From the NCBI GenBank assembly GCA_964548165.1, contig CAZJQD010000041.1, forward strand, positions 1 to 27,104: a DNA stretch of 27,104 nt, in the 5' to 3' direction. Below the pieces are notes generated by a model. It was given only the letters and a program-made list of their open reading frames with translations, ran no database searches and was not told where the DNA came from. This document shows, piece after piece, positions 1 through 8,336 of this stretch (position 1 is the first letter of the stretch; each line of letters opens with the position of its first letter). The stretch is from CAZJQD01 sp964548165 [NCBI: uncultured bacterium] (GTDB lineage Bacteria > UBA8481). Position numbers and translations under genes: made by a program.

Positions 1-519
<519 letters not shown>

Positions 520-523
<4 letters not shown>

Positions 524-1590
524 AGCGACACCTTCGGCGTATCCTGGCCGAGCCTGCGCGCGCGCGCGCGCCGACGCTCGCTGGAAAGAAGGCCCTGCGG
601 CGCGAGGATCATCACGAGCACCATCGCGGCCCCGAAGATGAGCAGGCGATACTCCATCAGGGGGCGAAAGACCTCCAGGAGCACGACGAAGGCGATCGCG
701 CCCGACGCGGCGCCGAAGAGCGAGCCGACGCCGCCCAACACGACCATGGCTACCACGCGCGCCGACTCGTAGAAGTCATAGTTCGACGGATGCGCGGTCC
801 CGACCTCGATCGCGAGGATCCCGCCGGCGATCCCGGCGATGACGCCCCCGAGCGCATACGCGAGCAGCTTCACGCGGAAGACCGGGATGCCCATGGCCTC
901 CGCCGCGATCTCATCCTCGCGCACGGCCTCGAACGCGCGCCCCAGACGCGAGAACTTGATCCGGTAGACGCAATAGATGGACAGCGCCGCGGCCGCGAAC
1001 GCGATCGCGTAGCGCGTCAGCTCGGTCATCTCGAGGCGGATGAGCGAGAGGTTCATGCCGTCGGGGCCGCCGGTCAGCCCCCAGGGATCATTTTTCACGA
1101 TCGTGACGAAGATCTCGCCGAATCCCAGGGTGACGACGGCGAGGTAATCGCCGCGCAGGCGCAGGCAGGTGGCGCCCAGGGCGGCGCGGACCAGGCCGGC
1201 CGCGAGGCCGCAGGCCGGGAGCCACACCCACCACGGGGCCCCGGGCACGGCATCGACGAGGATGGCCAAGGTGTAGGCGCCCACGCCGAGGAAGGCGGCA
1301 AAGCCAAGGTCGAGGAGGCCGAGGAATCCGATGGCCAGGGAGAGCCCCATGGCGATGGAGACGTAGAGCAGGGCGAGCGTGTAGACCCCGAGATGAAGAT
1401 CGACGCGGCTGGCAGGCACGATGAAGGTTCCCAGGGCGAACTCGGGTATCGTCCACGTGATATGCGGTGTCCAGGCATGGAGCGCGGGCAGAGCGAGAAA
1501 CAGGGCGGCGAGGACGAACCAGCGGCGAGCGACGCGGCGGCGCCAGCGGGGATCGTGAAGCTCGGTCACAGAGGCGCGCCTGTCCGCCAT
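520..1590 (-). CDS. livM: Branched-chain amino-acid ABC transporter permease LivM
   Basis: The 356-aa inner-membrane permease forms the translocation pore with LivH. After a short basic N-terminus it has about nine hydrophobic segments. Family landmarks are LAIGFLGLLDLGFAAFLGVGAY, the LRGDYLAVVTLGFGEI loop followed by NDPWGLTGGPDGM, the cytoplasmic EAVREDEIAAEAMGI motif that docks the ATPase, and VVLGGVGSLFGA near the end. The ATG at 1590 overlaps the livH stop as ATGA, which fixes the start; the frame stays open far upstream to 3231, but that extension is the shadow of livH and livK. The basic tail runs to a GTGA overlap with livG. Length is normal for the family (about 300-420 aa). Confidence 0.93.
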
Positions 1591-2633
1591 CAGACCTTGA
1601 CCTGGGCTTTGCGGCCCATGAGCCCGGTGGGACGAAAGAGCAGGACGAGAATCAGGATCGTGAACGCGATGGCGTCCTTGTAGCCGGCCTCCGGCAGCGC
1701 GGCGGCGCCGAGGGACTCGATGAGCCCCAGGAGGAAGCCGCCGAACATGGCGCCGGGAACGGAGCCGATCCCCCCGAGCACGGCGGCTGTGAAGGCCTTG
1801 ATGCCGGCCATGAATCCCATGTAGGACCAGACGGTCTTCTGGTGGATGGAGAAGAGGAGCCCGCCGATGGCGGCGAGCGACGAGCCGATGGCGAAGGTGA
1901 GACCGATGGTCATGTTGATGTTGATGCCCATGAGCGCCGCGGCCTTGCGATCCTGCTCCGTCGCGCGAAGCGCCGTGCCCAGGCGGGTTCGCGTGATGAA
2001 GAGATGGAGGAGGACCATCACGGTGACGGCGGAAGCGATGATCAGCGCGTAGGTCAGGGGCACGTCGGTCCCGGGCAGCGTACGGCCCGAGAGCGCGTCG
2101 GCCATCGCGAGCGGTTGGCGGTGGGTTCCGAAGATGAGCTGGGCCAGGTTCTGAAAGAAGAGCGAGGCGCCGATGGCGCTGATGAGCGGTGCGAGGCGGG
2201 GGGCGTTCCTCAAGGGGCGATAGGCGAGGCGCTCGAGCGCCACCCCGAGGACAGCGGCGTAGACCAGGGCGAGCGCGATGGCCGGAGCGGGATGCAGGGA
2301 CGCGATGGCCGCCGCGCGCGCCGCCCAGCCTCCGGCCACGCCACAGAGGACGGCGATGCCGAGGGACGCTGCCCGGGGACGATGAGCCATGCGGACGCGC
2401 AAGGGGGCCTCCGAGGCCGCCACGACGGTACAGCCCGCGAAGACGCCCAGCGCGCTGGCGACGGCCGGATCGACCCCGGTCGAGAACGCGTAGACGTAGA
2501 AGGTGCCCAGCATCATCACCTCGCCGTGCGCGAAGTTGATGAGGCCGATGATACCGTAGACCATGGTATAGCCGAGCGCGATGAGGGCGTAGACGCCGCC
2601 CAGGGCAAGGCCGCCGATCAACTGCTCCAGCAT
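1590..2633 (-). CDS. livH: Branched-chain amino-acid ABC transporter permease LivH
   Basis: The 347-aa inner-membrane permease is the partner of LivM. The N-terminus LEQLIGGLALGGVYALIALG, then GYTMVYGIIGLINFAHGEVMM, is the LivH signature. The ATPase-docking helix is visible as LGTALRATEQDRKAAALMGIN, followed by LGGIGSVPGAMFGG. It is some 40-50 residues longer than a usual LivH (about 290-310). The extra length is an alanine-rich insertion after the first membrane segments, roughly residues 75-115, containing RMAHRPRAASLGIAV and adding one or two hydrophobic stretches. The ATG at 2633 has a G-rich Shine-Dalgarno (GGGGGAG) about 10 bases upstream. It starts 33 bases after the livK stop, in one operon. 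Confidence 0.92.
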   Translation of the reverse strand: MLEQLIGGLALGGVYALIALGYTMVYGIIGLINFAHGEVMMLGTFYVYAFSTGVDPAVASALGVFAGCTVVAASEAPLRVRMAHRPRAASLGIAVLCGVAGGWAARAAAIASLHPAPAIALALVYAAVLGVALERLAYRPLRNAPRLAPLISAIGASLFFQNLAQLIFGTHRQPLAMADALSGRTLPGTDVPLTYALIIASAVTVMVLLHLFITRTRLGTALRATEQDRKAAALMGININMTIGLTFAIGSSLAAIGGLLFSIHQKTVWSYMGFMAGIKAFTAAVLGGIGSVPGAMFGGFLLGLIESLGAAALPEAGYKDAIAFTILILVLLFRPTGLMGRKAQVKV

Positions 2634-2666
2634 CGACCCCGGGCTCCCCCGGCGCCGCTGGGCGCC

Positions 2667-3926
2667 CTAGCGGCTTCTCGCCGCCGCCGCCGGCGCCGCC
2701 GAGGCAGTCGGCGCCGCCGAGGCAGTCGGCGCCGCCGAGGCAGTCGGCGCCGCCTCCACGAGCTCGAAGGCGCCGTTTCGCACGACGGTCACGAGCACCT
2801 TCTTGCCGACGACATCGCCGACATCGTTGAAGGTGTGAGCACCGGTGACCCCGGACCAGCCCGAGACCGCATGGAGAGCCGCGGCAACCTTGTCCGGATT
2901 GGTGGATCCGGCATTGCGAATGGCCTCCGCCAGGACGCGCATCGCGTCGTAGGATTGCGCGGCCCAGACATCGGGCTCCTGCCCATACTTCGTCTTGAAG
3001 GCCTCGATGAACGCCTGGACCTCGGGCCGGCGATCGCTCGAATGGAAGTAGGACGTCACGTAAGTCCCCTCGGCCGCGGCGCCGCCGATCTTCCAGAGCT
3101 CGTTGGAGGCGATGCCGTCGCCGCCGCAGAACGGCTTGTTGATGCCGACCTCGCGGGCCTGCGAGATGATGATCGCGCCCTTCGGATTTTCTCCGGCGAG
3201 GACCACGGCATCGAAGCCCAGGCCCTTCCAACGGGTGAGCACGGGGCGGAAATCCTCGTCGCGGTCCGGGTCGTAGGCCTGGCGATCGAGGATCTCGACG
3301 CCCAGCTCCTTTGCGCGCGCCTCCACGACGTCGGCGAACCCCTTGCCATAGGCGTTGTTCGCGAAGTAGATGACGATCTTCTTCCAGCCCTGGCTGCCGA
3401 TGAAATCGCCGAGCTGGCGGCCGTTCTCGTCGTCGTTCGGGATGTTGCGGAAACAGCGAGCGAAACCCTGCTGGGTGTACTTGGGATTCGTCGACGCCGG
3501 GGTGATCTGGACGAGCCCGAACTTGTCGTAGATGGCCGACGTCGGGATGGAGATGCCGGAATTGAAGTGTCCGATCACGGCGACGATGTCCATGTTTCCC
3601 GCGAAGCGCTGGGCGACCAGGGTTCCCTCGGAAGACTTGGCCTGGTCATCGCCGACCTCGACGCGGAACCGACGGCCGTTGATGCCCCCGGCCTCGTTGA
3701 GCTCGTCAACCGCCAGGTTGATCCCGTTCAGGAGGGACTGGCCGAACTGCGCGAGGTCGCCCGTCATGGGGCCGGCGGCGCCGATGAGGATGTCCCCCGT
3801 GGCCACATCCGCCCGCGTTGCCCGCTCGGCGGCGGCGCCTCCGCTCGTCGGTCCGCCGCACGCCGCGACCGCGGTCACGACGAGAAGAACGGCCGCCATC
3901 CACCACATCCGCTTAACCTGATTCAT
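2667..3926 (-). CDS. livK: Branched-chain amino-acid-type ABC transporter substrate-binding lipoprotein (LivK family)
   Basis: This 419-aa periplasmic type I binding protein delivers substrate to LivHM. The N-terminus MNQVKRMWW, a hydrophobic stretch and the lipobox VAAC (Cys23) indicate a signal-peptidase-II lipoprotein. The mature domain follows the Leu/Ile/Val-binding fold: DILIGAAGPMTGDLAQFGQ, NGINLAVDELNEAGGINGR, VAVIGHFNSG (ligand loop), VQITPASTNP, and FRNIPNDDENGRQLGDF. The last 25 residues are an unusual low-complexity tail of three TASAAP units encoded by perfect 18-base repeats. ATG 3926 has GGGAGGA nine bases upstream and fits the promoter at 3960-3988; longer in-frame extensions to 4193 cross that promoter and were rejected. 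First gene of livK-H-M-G. Ligand not determinable. Confidence 0.93.
   Translation of the reverse strand: MNQVKRMWWMAAVLLVVTAVAACGGPTSGGAAAERATRADVATGDILIGAAGPMTGDLAQFGQSLLNGINLAVDELNEAGGINGRRFRVEVGDDQAKSSEGTLVAQRFAGNMDIVAVIGHFNSGISIPTSAIYDKFGLVQITPASTNPKYTQQGFARCFRNIPNDDENGRQLGDFIGSQGWKKIVIYFANNAYGKGFADVVEARAKELGVEILDRQAYDPDRDEDFRPVLTRWKGLGFDAVVLAGENPKGAIIISQAREVGINKPFCGGDGIASNELWKIGGAAAEGTYVTSYFHSSDRRPEVQAFIEAFKTKYGQEPDVWAAQSYDAMRVLAEAIRNAGSTNPDKVAAALHAVSGWSGVTGAHTFNDVGDVVGKKVLVTVVRNGAFELVEAAPTASAAPTASAAPTASAAPAAAARSR
2701..2754 (+). repeat. Three perfect 18-base tandem repeats in the 3' end of livK
   Basis: The unit GAGGCAGTCGGCGCCGCC occurs three times without mismatch (2701-2718, 2719-2736, 2737-2754), preceded by a partial copy of its GGCGCCGCC part. 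The unit is a multiple of three, so the livK frame is kept; on the minus strand it encodes a six-residue Ala/Pro/Thr/Ser unit. Perfect identity suggests recent slippage expansion. Confidence 0.97.
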
Positions 3927-3959
3927 CGACAACAATCCTCCCAAACCCCAAGTCGGCGG

Positions 3960-3988
3960 ATGATAGACGCATGCGCCCCCGGAGGCAA
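3960..3988 (-). promoter_or_regulatory. Sigma70-like promoter for livKHMG
   Basis: On the minus strand, TTGCCT (3988-3983, 4 of 6 to the -35 consensus) is separated by exactly 17 bases from TATCAT (3965-3960, 5 of 6 to the -10 consensus). Transcription would begin near 3953, giving a leader of about 27 bases with the GGGAGGA Shine-Dalgarno (3936-3942) before the livK ATG. Placement, spacing and leader all agree. The 130-base divergent gap holds nothing else clear; the promoter of the plus-strand gene at 4057 was not identified. Confidence 0.6.
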
Positions 3989-4056
3989 CCCAAGGAGGCG
4001 CCCCGGAGACCACCCCGGAGGACGCGCTTGGACTCCGCGCGAGAGGGGCGTAGTCT

Positions 4057-5508
4057 ATGCTCGAGAAGCACGTGCCGGCCGCCCAGGAGCAGATCGAGGT
4101 CCGTATCGCCAAGGACCGCATGATGGCCGAGCTCAGGCTCGATCCCGAGGCCGCCACGCCACCGATCACCATGCTCCGCGCCGCGCTGGCCAACCGCGGC
4201 GTTCTCTACGGGATCCTTGAAGATCGCCTCGCCGAGGCCGCCCAGCAGAAGGGCACGTGGGTCGTCATCGCGCAGGGCTCCGCGCCCAAGCCGCCCGTTC
4301 ACGGCCGCGTCGAACAGCTCGTCTCCACGGACATCAAGCTCCACGCCAAGGTCAGCGAGGACGGTTCGGCCGACCTCAAGGAGCTCGGCATCCTCGAGAA
4401 CGTCACCGCGGGCATGCTCCTGGCGACCGTCGTGGACCCGGTGCCGGGCGCCGCCGGCCGTGATGTCGGCGGCAACCTGCTCGTGCCGGAGCCCGCGCAA
4501 GCCGCCCAATTGAAGCCCGGCCGTCACACGACGGTGACCCCGGACGGCCGTGAGCTCGTCGCCGCCATCGACGGCCGGGTCGTCCTCGAAAGGGACGGCA
4601 GTCTCAGCGTCGATAACGTCTTCACGGTTCCAGGCGACGTCGGCCCCGCGACCGGCAACATCAACTTTCTCGGCTCCGTCGTGGTGCTCGGCAATGTCTG
4701 CGCCGAGCATCGCGTGCGCGCGGCGGAGCGCGTCATCATCAAGGGCGCGGTCGAGAACGCCGTGGTCGAGGCCGGGCACGACATCACCGTCCACGGCGGC
4801 GTCTTCGGGGGTGGCAAGGCCGTCCTGCAGACACCCGCATCGATCCACCTCGCGCGAGCCCAGGAATGCCGTCTCCTCGCGGGCGGCTTCATCCGCGTCA
4901 AGGACTCGCTCATCCGCGTCGACGCCGTCGCCGGGCACACCATCCACGTGGAGCGCGGCGCCATCATCGGGGGATCGGCCACGGCCCCGCGCATCAATGC
5001 CGCGGCGCTGGGCGCCGAATCGGAGACCCGCACGCTCATCGAGGTCGGCATCGCGCCGCGCGCCAAGCTGAACGGCGAACGCCTGCAGGCCGCCTTCGTC
5101 GCCGCCCGACAGCAGTACATCCAGGCTCGTGGCCGCCTGACGCCGCTGGTCGCCGCTCACGAGGCCGGTAAGGTCCTCGACAACGAGGATCGTGCCATGA
5201 TGCAGAGGCTCGAGAGCGAGGTGACCGAGCTGGAGTCGCGGATGCTGGGGTTGTCCGCCGAGGTCCATAATCTCCTGGCCGACCCGAACTCGGCCGTCGA
5301 TGGCGCCCTGGTGGCCGCGCGGTGCCGGATCGGCGTCGTGCTGGCGTCCCTGAACATGGAGCGCGCCGTCCACGCGGAGGCTCATAAGCTCGTCGTGCGC
5401 GCCCAGGCCGGCAAGCTGGCCGGGGGCAAGGACGGCGGCGGCCCCCAGGGCGCAGGCCAGGAGGCGGGCGGGGTTGAATCGACCGGCGGCGAGGAGACGG
5501 CGAAATGA
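4057..5508 (+). CDS. FapA (DUF342) family protein
   Basis: The 483-aa protein has no signal peptide and is probably cytoplasmic. Residues 80-320 carry the FapA/DUF342 features: an entry region with VHGRVEQLVSTDIKL, the PGAAGRDVGGN turn, then the glycine-rich beta-helical core VPGDVGPATGNINFLG (191-206) with repeated short beta units through about residue 310. A coiled coil follows (about 340-405, e.g. LESEVTELESRMLGLSAEV), then a disordered Gly/Glu tail (about 450-483). FapA proteins are linked to flagellar assembly and polar localisation in some bacteria, but there are no flagellar genes here, so that role is not supported. ATG 4057 is preceded by GAGAGGGG. Its stop overlaps the next gene (ATGA, 5505-5508), so the two are probably coupled and functionally paired. 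Confidence 0.82.
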   Translation: MLEKHVPAAQEQIEVRIAKDRMMAELRLDPEAATPPITMLRAALANRGVLYGILEDRLAEAAQQKGTWVVIAQGSAPKPPVHGRVEQLVSTDIKLHAKVSEDGSADLKELGILENVTAGMLLATVVDPVPGAAGRDVGGNLLVPEPAQAAQLKPGRHTTVTPDGRELVAAIDGRVVLERDGSLSVDNVFTVPGDVGPATGNINFLGSVVVLGNVCAEHRVRAAERVIIKGAVENAVVEAGHDITVHGGVFGGGKAVLQTPASIHLARAQECRLLAGGFIRVKDSLIRVDAVAGHTIHVERGAIIGGSATAPRINAAALGAESETRTLIEVGIAPRAKLNGERLQAAFVAARQQYIQARGRLTPLVAAHEAGKVLDNEDRAMMQRLESEVTELESRMLGLSAEVHNLLADPNSAVDGALVAARCRIGVVLASLNMERAVHAEAHKLVVRAQAGKLAGGKDGGGPQGAGQEAGGVESTGGEETAK

Positions 5509-6593
5509 AGGACGACGAGCTCGCCGTCGCGCTCGGCCGCTTCTTCGAGGTCACCCGCAAGGAGACCAAGGGCCTGGCGACGCGCGTCGTGCTCTGGATC
5601 TACGGCCGGGAATGGGACTACGCGCATGGGCTCGATGAGGGCGGCGAACAGCTCGAACACGGCATCCGCCGGCTCCCGAAGGAGCGCGCCGACTTCGAGG
5701 CATACGTGGCGCTCTACGGCGCAGGGGCGATCCAGGGCCACATCACGGGCGCCCCGGAGCGCAAGCCGGGAGGCGGTTGGACGGGACGCCTCGAGGAGAA
5801 GCGCGAGATCGCCTACATCCACCTGTTGCTCGCCCAGAACTTCAGCTCGCTGAAGGTGCAATGCGGGCTCGACTACCCGATGCTCAACGCGCGCTGTCAA
5901 TTGATGAACGCGGAGCCTCACCGGTCCGCAGCCATCCTGCTCTTCCAGGAGTATCTCCGCAGCGTCTATCGATCCGTGGCGGGCGCGGACGCCGAGACCC
6001 TGGTCGGCCACCTCGAGGAACTCCCGGGGCACCGTGACGCCGCGGACCTCTTCGCCGCCTGGCAGGAGATCGAGACCAAGCTCAAGGCCGAGAAACGGCC
6101 GGCCCTGTACGAGGTCAAGGACGGCAAGTTCTTCGTCTACGAGAAGATCGGCAAGCGTAAGCGCCTCGTGAACGGATGGCAGTTCGGCCTGGCCCCCGAG
6201 GTCGAACCCGGCGAGGCCGAGGCGATGGAACTGCAGTCCGACTATGACAAGCGCATCGTCGAGGCCACGTTCCAGTCGCGGATGCGGCTCCTTGAGGCCG
6301 AGGCCGCGCGCCTGCTGGGTCCGGACGGCCCCGAGCTCATCGCGTTGGCCGCCGACCAGTCCTCGGGCGCCCTCGGCCGATTCCTGGCATCGGTCGATCA
6401 CATCGTCGAGCTGGCCGAATCCAACCGCATGCAGGACGCCCACCGCCCCGTCGCCCGCCAGCTCATGGCCCGCATGGAGCAGATCGCATCCGCCGTCGCC
6501 AGGCACCCGCGCCTCCTCGCGTCCCGGGGCCTGGACCCCGACGTCATCCGCGAGAAGCTCGTCCTCGCGCAGAAGCTCAAGCGGAAGCTTTAA
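5505..6593 (+). CDS. Uncharacterised 362-aa soluble protein coupled to the FapA-like gene
   Basis: I do not recognise this protein. It lacks a signal peptide and membrane segments and appears mostly alpha-helical with many charged residues. The middle region has KREIAYIHLLLAQNFSSLKVQ (about 99-119), aromatic and moderately conserved-looking; about residues 200-230 form a basic beta-like patch (LYEVKDGKFFVYEKIGKRKRLVNGW). The C-terminal 120 residues are amphipathic helices ending in a basic tail, QKLKRKL. It begins inside the stop of the FapA-like gene (ATGA) and its TAA abuts the next GTG, so it sits in the middle of a four-gene transcription unit. The simplest inference is a partner of the FapA-like protein. 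Real coding is supported by the coupled start, consistent third-position GC, and full length without interruption. Confidence 0.8.
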   Translation: MKDDELAVALGRFFEVTRKETKGLATRVVLWIYGREWDYAHGLDEGGEQLEHGIRRLPKERADFEAYVALYGAGAIQGHITGAPERKPGGGWTGRLEEKREIAYIHLLLAQNFSSLKVQCGLDYPMLNARCQLMNAEPHRSAAILLFQEYLRSVYRSVAGADAETLVGHLEELPGHRDAADLFAAWQEIETKLKAEKRPALYEVKDGKFFVYEKIGKRKRLVNGWQFGLAPEVEPGEAEAMELQSDYDKRIVEATFQSRMRLLEAEAARLLGPDGPELIALAADQSSGALGRFLASVDHIVELAESNRMQDAHRPVARQLMARMEQIASAVARHPRLLASRGLDPDVIREKLVLAQKLKRKL

Positions 6594-8336
6594 GTGACCG
6601 AGGACGGCACGAACCCGGAACCGGACCCTGCGTCTCGTCCCGTGCCAGTGAACCCGGAATGCGATGCGGGACTTGCGCCGAGGTCATGTGTCGGCCAGCA
6701 ATCGCTCCCTGGAGTCCCGTCGCCCCCCGATAACGCCGAGCCGCGGATCAACGGCCCGGCGAATTCTGAAACGATCGCCGTGCTCCTCAGCATCGCGCTC
6801 TTCGACTTCTTCCTCTACAGGCGCCTCGGGGCCACCGGGTTTGGCTTGCTGATGTTTCTCTGGAGCCCCCTTCTCTTCCTGTCGGTGCCTCATCGTCGCC
6901 AGGGCGCCGCGCTTCCACTCACCATCGCCATGGTCCTGGGCCTGCGCGGCACCTGGCAACCGGGCCTGCTCACGACGATCCTGCCACCACTCTTCCTGGC
7001 CATCGCGCTCGCCATTGCAAGAACCAAGGCGGACCACTGGCTGGATGCCCTGGCCGCTACGGGGCATGCCCGAGTCCATCTGAAACGACTGACGGAACAC
7101 GTGGGCAACGTGCAAAGCTGGACCAGGAATGCCCGCGGCGGTCCGTGGCGGGATTGGCTGATCCCGGTCACCCTGACCTGCCTGGCAATTGGCATATTCG
7201 GTTCCATCTTCGTGGCCGCCAATCCGGTCATTGAACGCGCCTGGGAGGAGATCACCGTTCTATTCCGCCTCAGCGCGCTCCTGGATTGGCTGGTTGAATT
7301 CATGATCCCGAGCCCCACGAGAGTGCTGTTCTGGCTGATCGCCGCGGCCGTCACCACCGTTCTCATCGCGCCGGCGGCGTCCGCGATCCTTCCTCGGATC
7401 GAGGACCAGGTGGTGCGAGAGGGTGGAAAATGGAGCGACACGATCGCGCGCAGTGCGCTGATGATCCTGGCGGCCGCCTGCCTTCTCTTCGCGGTCTACA
7501 TTGCCGTGGACATCAACTACCTCTTCATCCGCTCCGCGTTGCCGGACGGGATTACCGACTCGACGTATGCACGTCGAGGCACGTTCTGGCTCACCCTGGC
7601 ACTGGCCCTGAGCACGCTATGCATCGGGGCGGCCACCGCCGAGTCGCAACTGTCATCACGGTGGACACGCGTCATCTCGCGGCTGGCGCAATTCTGGGTG
7701 GGCCTGGACATTCTCATGGCCGCCTGTGTATTGGGAAGAATTCATTACTACATCGACATCAGCGGCCTGACGCCCCTCAGGATGGCCGGGGTCTTCGGGA
7801 CTCTGATCGTCATCGCGGGCCTGGCGCTCATCGGGATGAAGGTGTCCCGGCGCAAGAACCTGCTCTGGCTCTTGCGCCGCTACACCGTCGCCTTTCTCGC
7901 TGGGCTGGCTCTATTCACGCTCCTCCCCCGCGACACGTTATGTTCCCTCTACAATGTCGCTCGCGTCCGCGGCGGAGACATCCGGCCGCTCGTCCTCTTG
8001 TTTCGCGCCTCCATGCCCGTGGAAAGCCTTCCGGAGTACCTGGCGCTTCTCGACCATCCCGATCCCGTGATTGCACGCGGCCTATCCGCGTACCTGGCGG
8101 AACGATGGAAAGCCGTGCGGGGCTCGCGCCAGGAGGTGCAGGACTGGCGGCAATGGCGCCTGGCTCGCGAGAGAGCCATCTCCCGCATGGAGGCCGCCGC
8201 CCCCAGATTCGTCCTCGACCAGCAAGCGCTCGACGAATTGGCGACAGCCTGTGGCGGCTTCAATGAAGCCACGCGACGCCCGATGGCCGCCTGGTCCACC
8301 GGTGAACGGTCCGACCTGGAATGGCTCGACGATTGA
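6594..8336 (+). CDS. Polytopic membrane protein, DUF4153/DUF4173-like
   Basis: The 580-aa inner-membrane protein starts with about 55 soluble, proline-rich residues, then has roughly 10 hydrophobic segments between residues 58 and 445, and ends in a soluble C-terminal domain of about 130 residues. The stretch INYLFIRSALPDGITDSTYARRGTF (split here as INYLF and ITDSTYARRGTF, near 308-331) followed by IHYYIDISGLTPLRM (383-397) matches the DUF4153/4173 pattern, in which a YA-R-GF/TF segment and a YGLT-LR-like segment are conserved. No biochemical role is established for the family. GTG 6594 directly follows the upstream TAA; an AAGCGGAAGC stretch can act as Shine-Dalgarno. The C-terminus overlaps lnt by 16 bases. 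From here to 9770 the DNA is visibly less GC-rich than the preceding genes. Confidence 0.8.
   Translation: MTEDGTNPEPDPASRPVPVNPECDAGLAPRSCVGQQSLPGVPSPPDNAEPRINGPANSETIAVLLSIALFDFFLYRRLGATGFGLLMFLWSPLLFLSVPHRRQGAALPLTIAMVLGLRGTWQPGLLTTILPPLFLAIALAIARTKADHWLDALAATGHARVHLKRLTEHVGNVQSWTRNARGGPWRDWLIPVTLTCLAIGIFGSIFVAANPVIERAWEEITVLFRLSALLDWLVEFMIPSPTRVLFWLIAAAVTTVLIAPAASAILPRIEDQVVREGGKWSDTIARSALMILAAACLLFAVYIAVDINYLFIRSALPDGITDSTYARRGTFWLTLALALSTLCIGAATAESQLSSRWTRVISRLAQFWVGLDILMAACVLGRIHYYIDISGLTPLRMAGVFGTLIVIAGLALIGMKVSRRKNLLWLLRRYTVAFLAGLALFTLLPRDTLCSLYNVARVRGGDIRPLVLLFRASMPVESLPEYLALLDHPDPVIARGLSAYLAERWKAVRGSRQEVQDWRQWRLARERAISRMEAAAPRFVLDQQALDELATACGGFNEATRRPMAAWSTGERSDLEWLDD

Noticed and set aside
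4028-4056. TTGGAC-N17-TAGTCT directly before the FapA-like ATG
   Set aside because: Only 3 of 6 matches in each hexamer, and the -10 would touch the start codon, placing transcription start inside the gene.
1467-4220. A 917-codon plus-strand open frame opposite livM, livH and livK
   Set aside because: Composition is Gly/Arg/Asp/Glu-rich with no domain, and it lies exactly antisense to three certain genes; it is a GC-codon-bias shadow.
3913-5385. A 490-codon minus-strand open frame opposite the FapA-like gene
   Set aside because: It is antisense to a recognisable DUF342 protein and lacks any domain or signal.
6617-6640. GGAACC followed by CGTCTCG, resembling an ECF promoter, at the start of the DUF4153-like gene
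   Set aside because: The two elements are only 8 bases apart, too close for an ECF promoter, and they lie inside the coding sequence.
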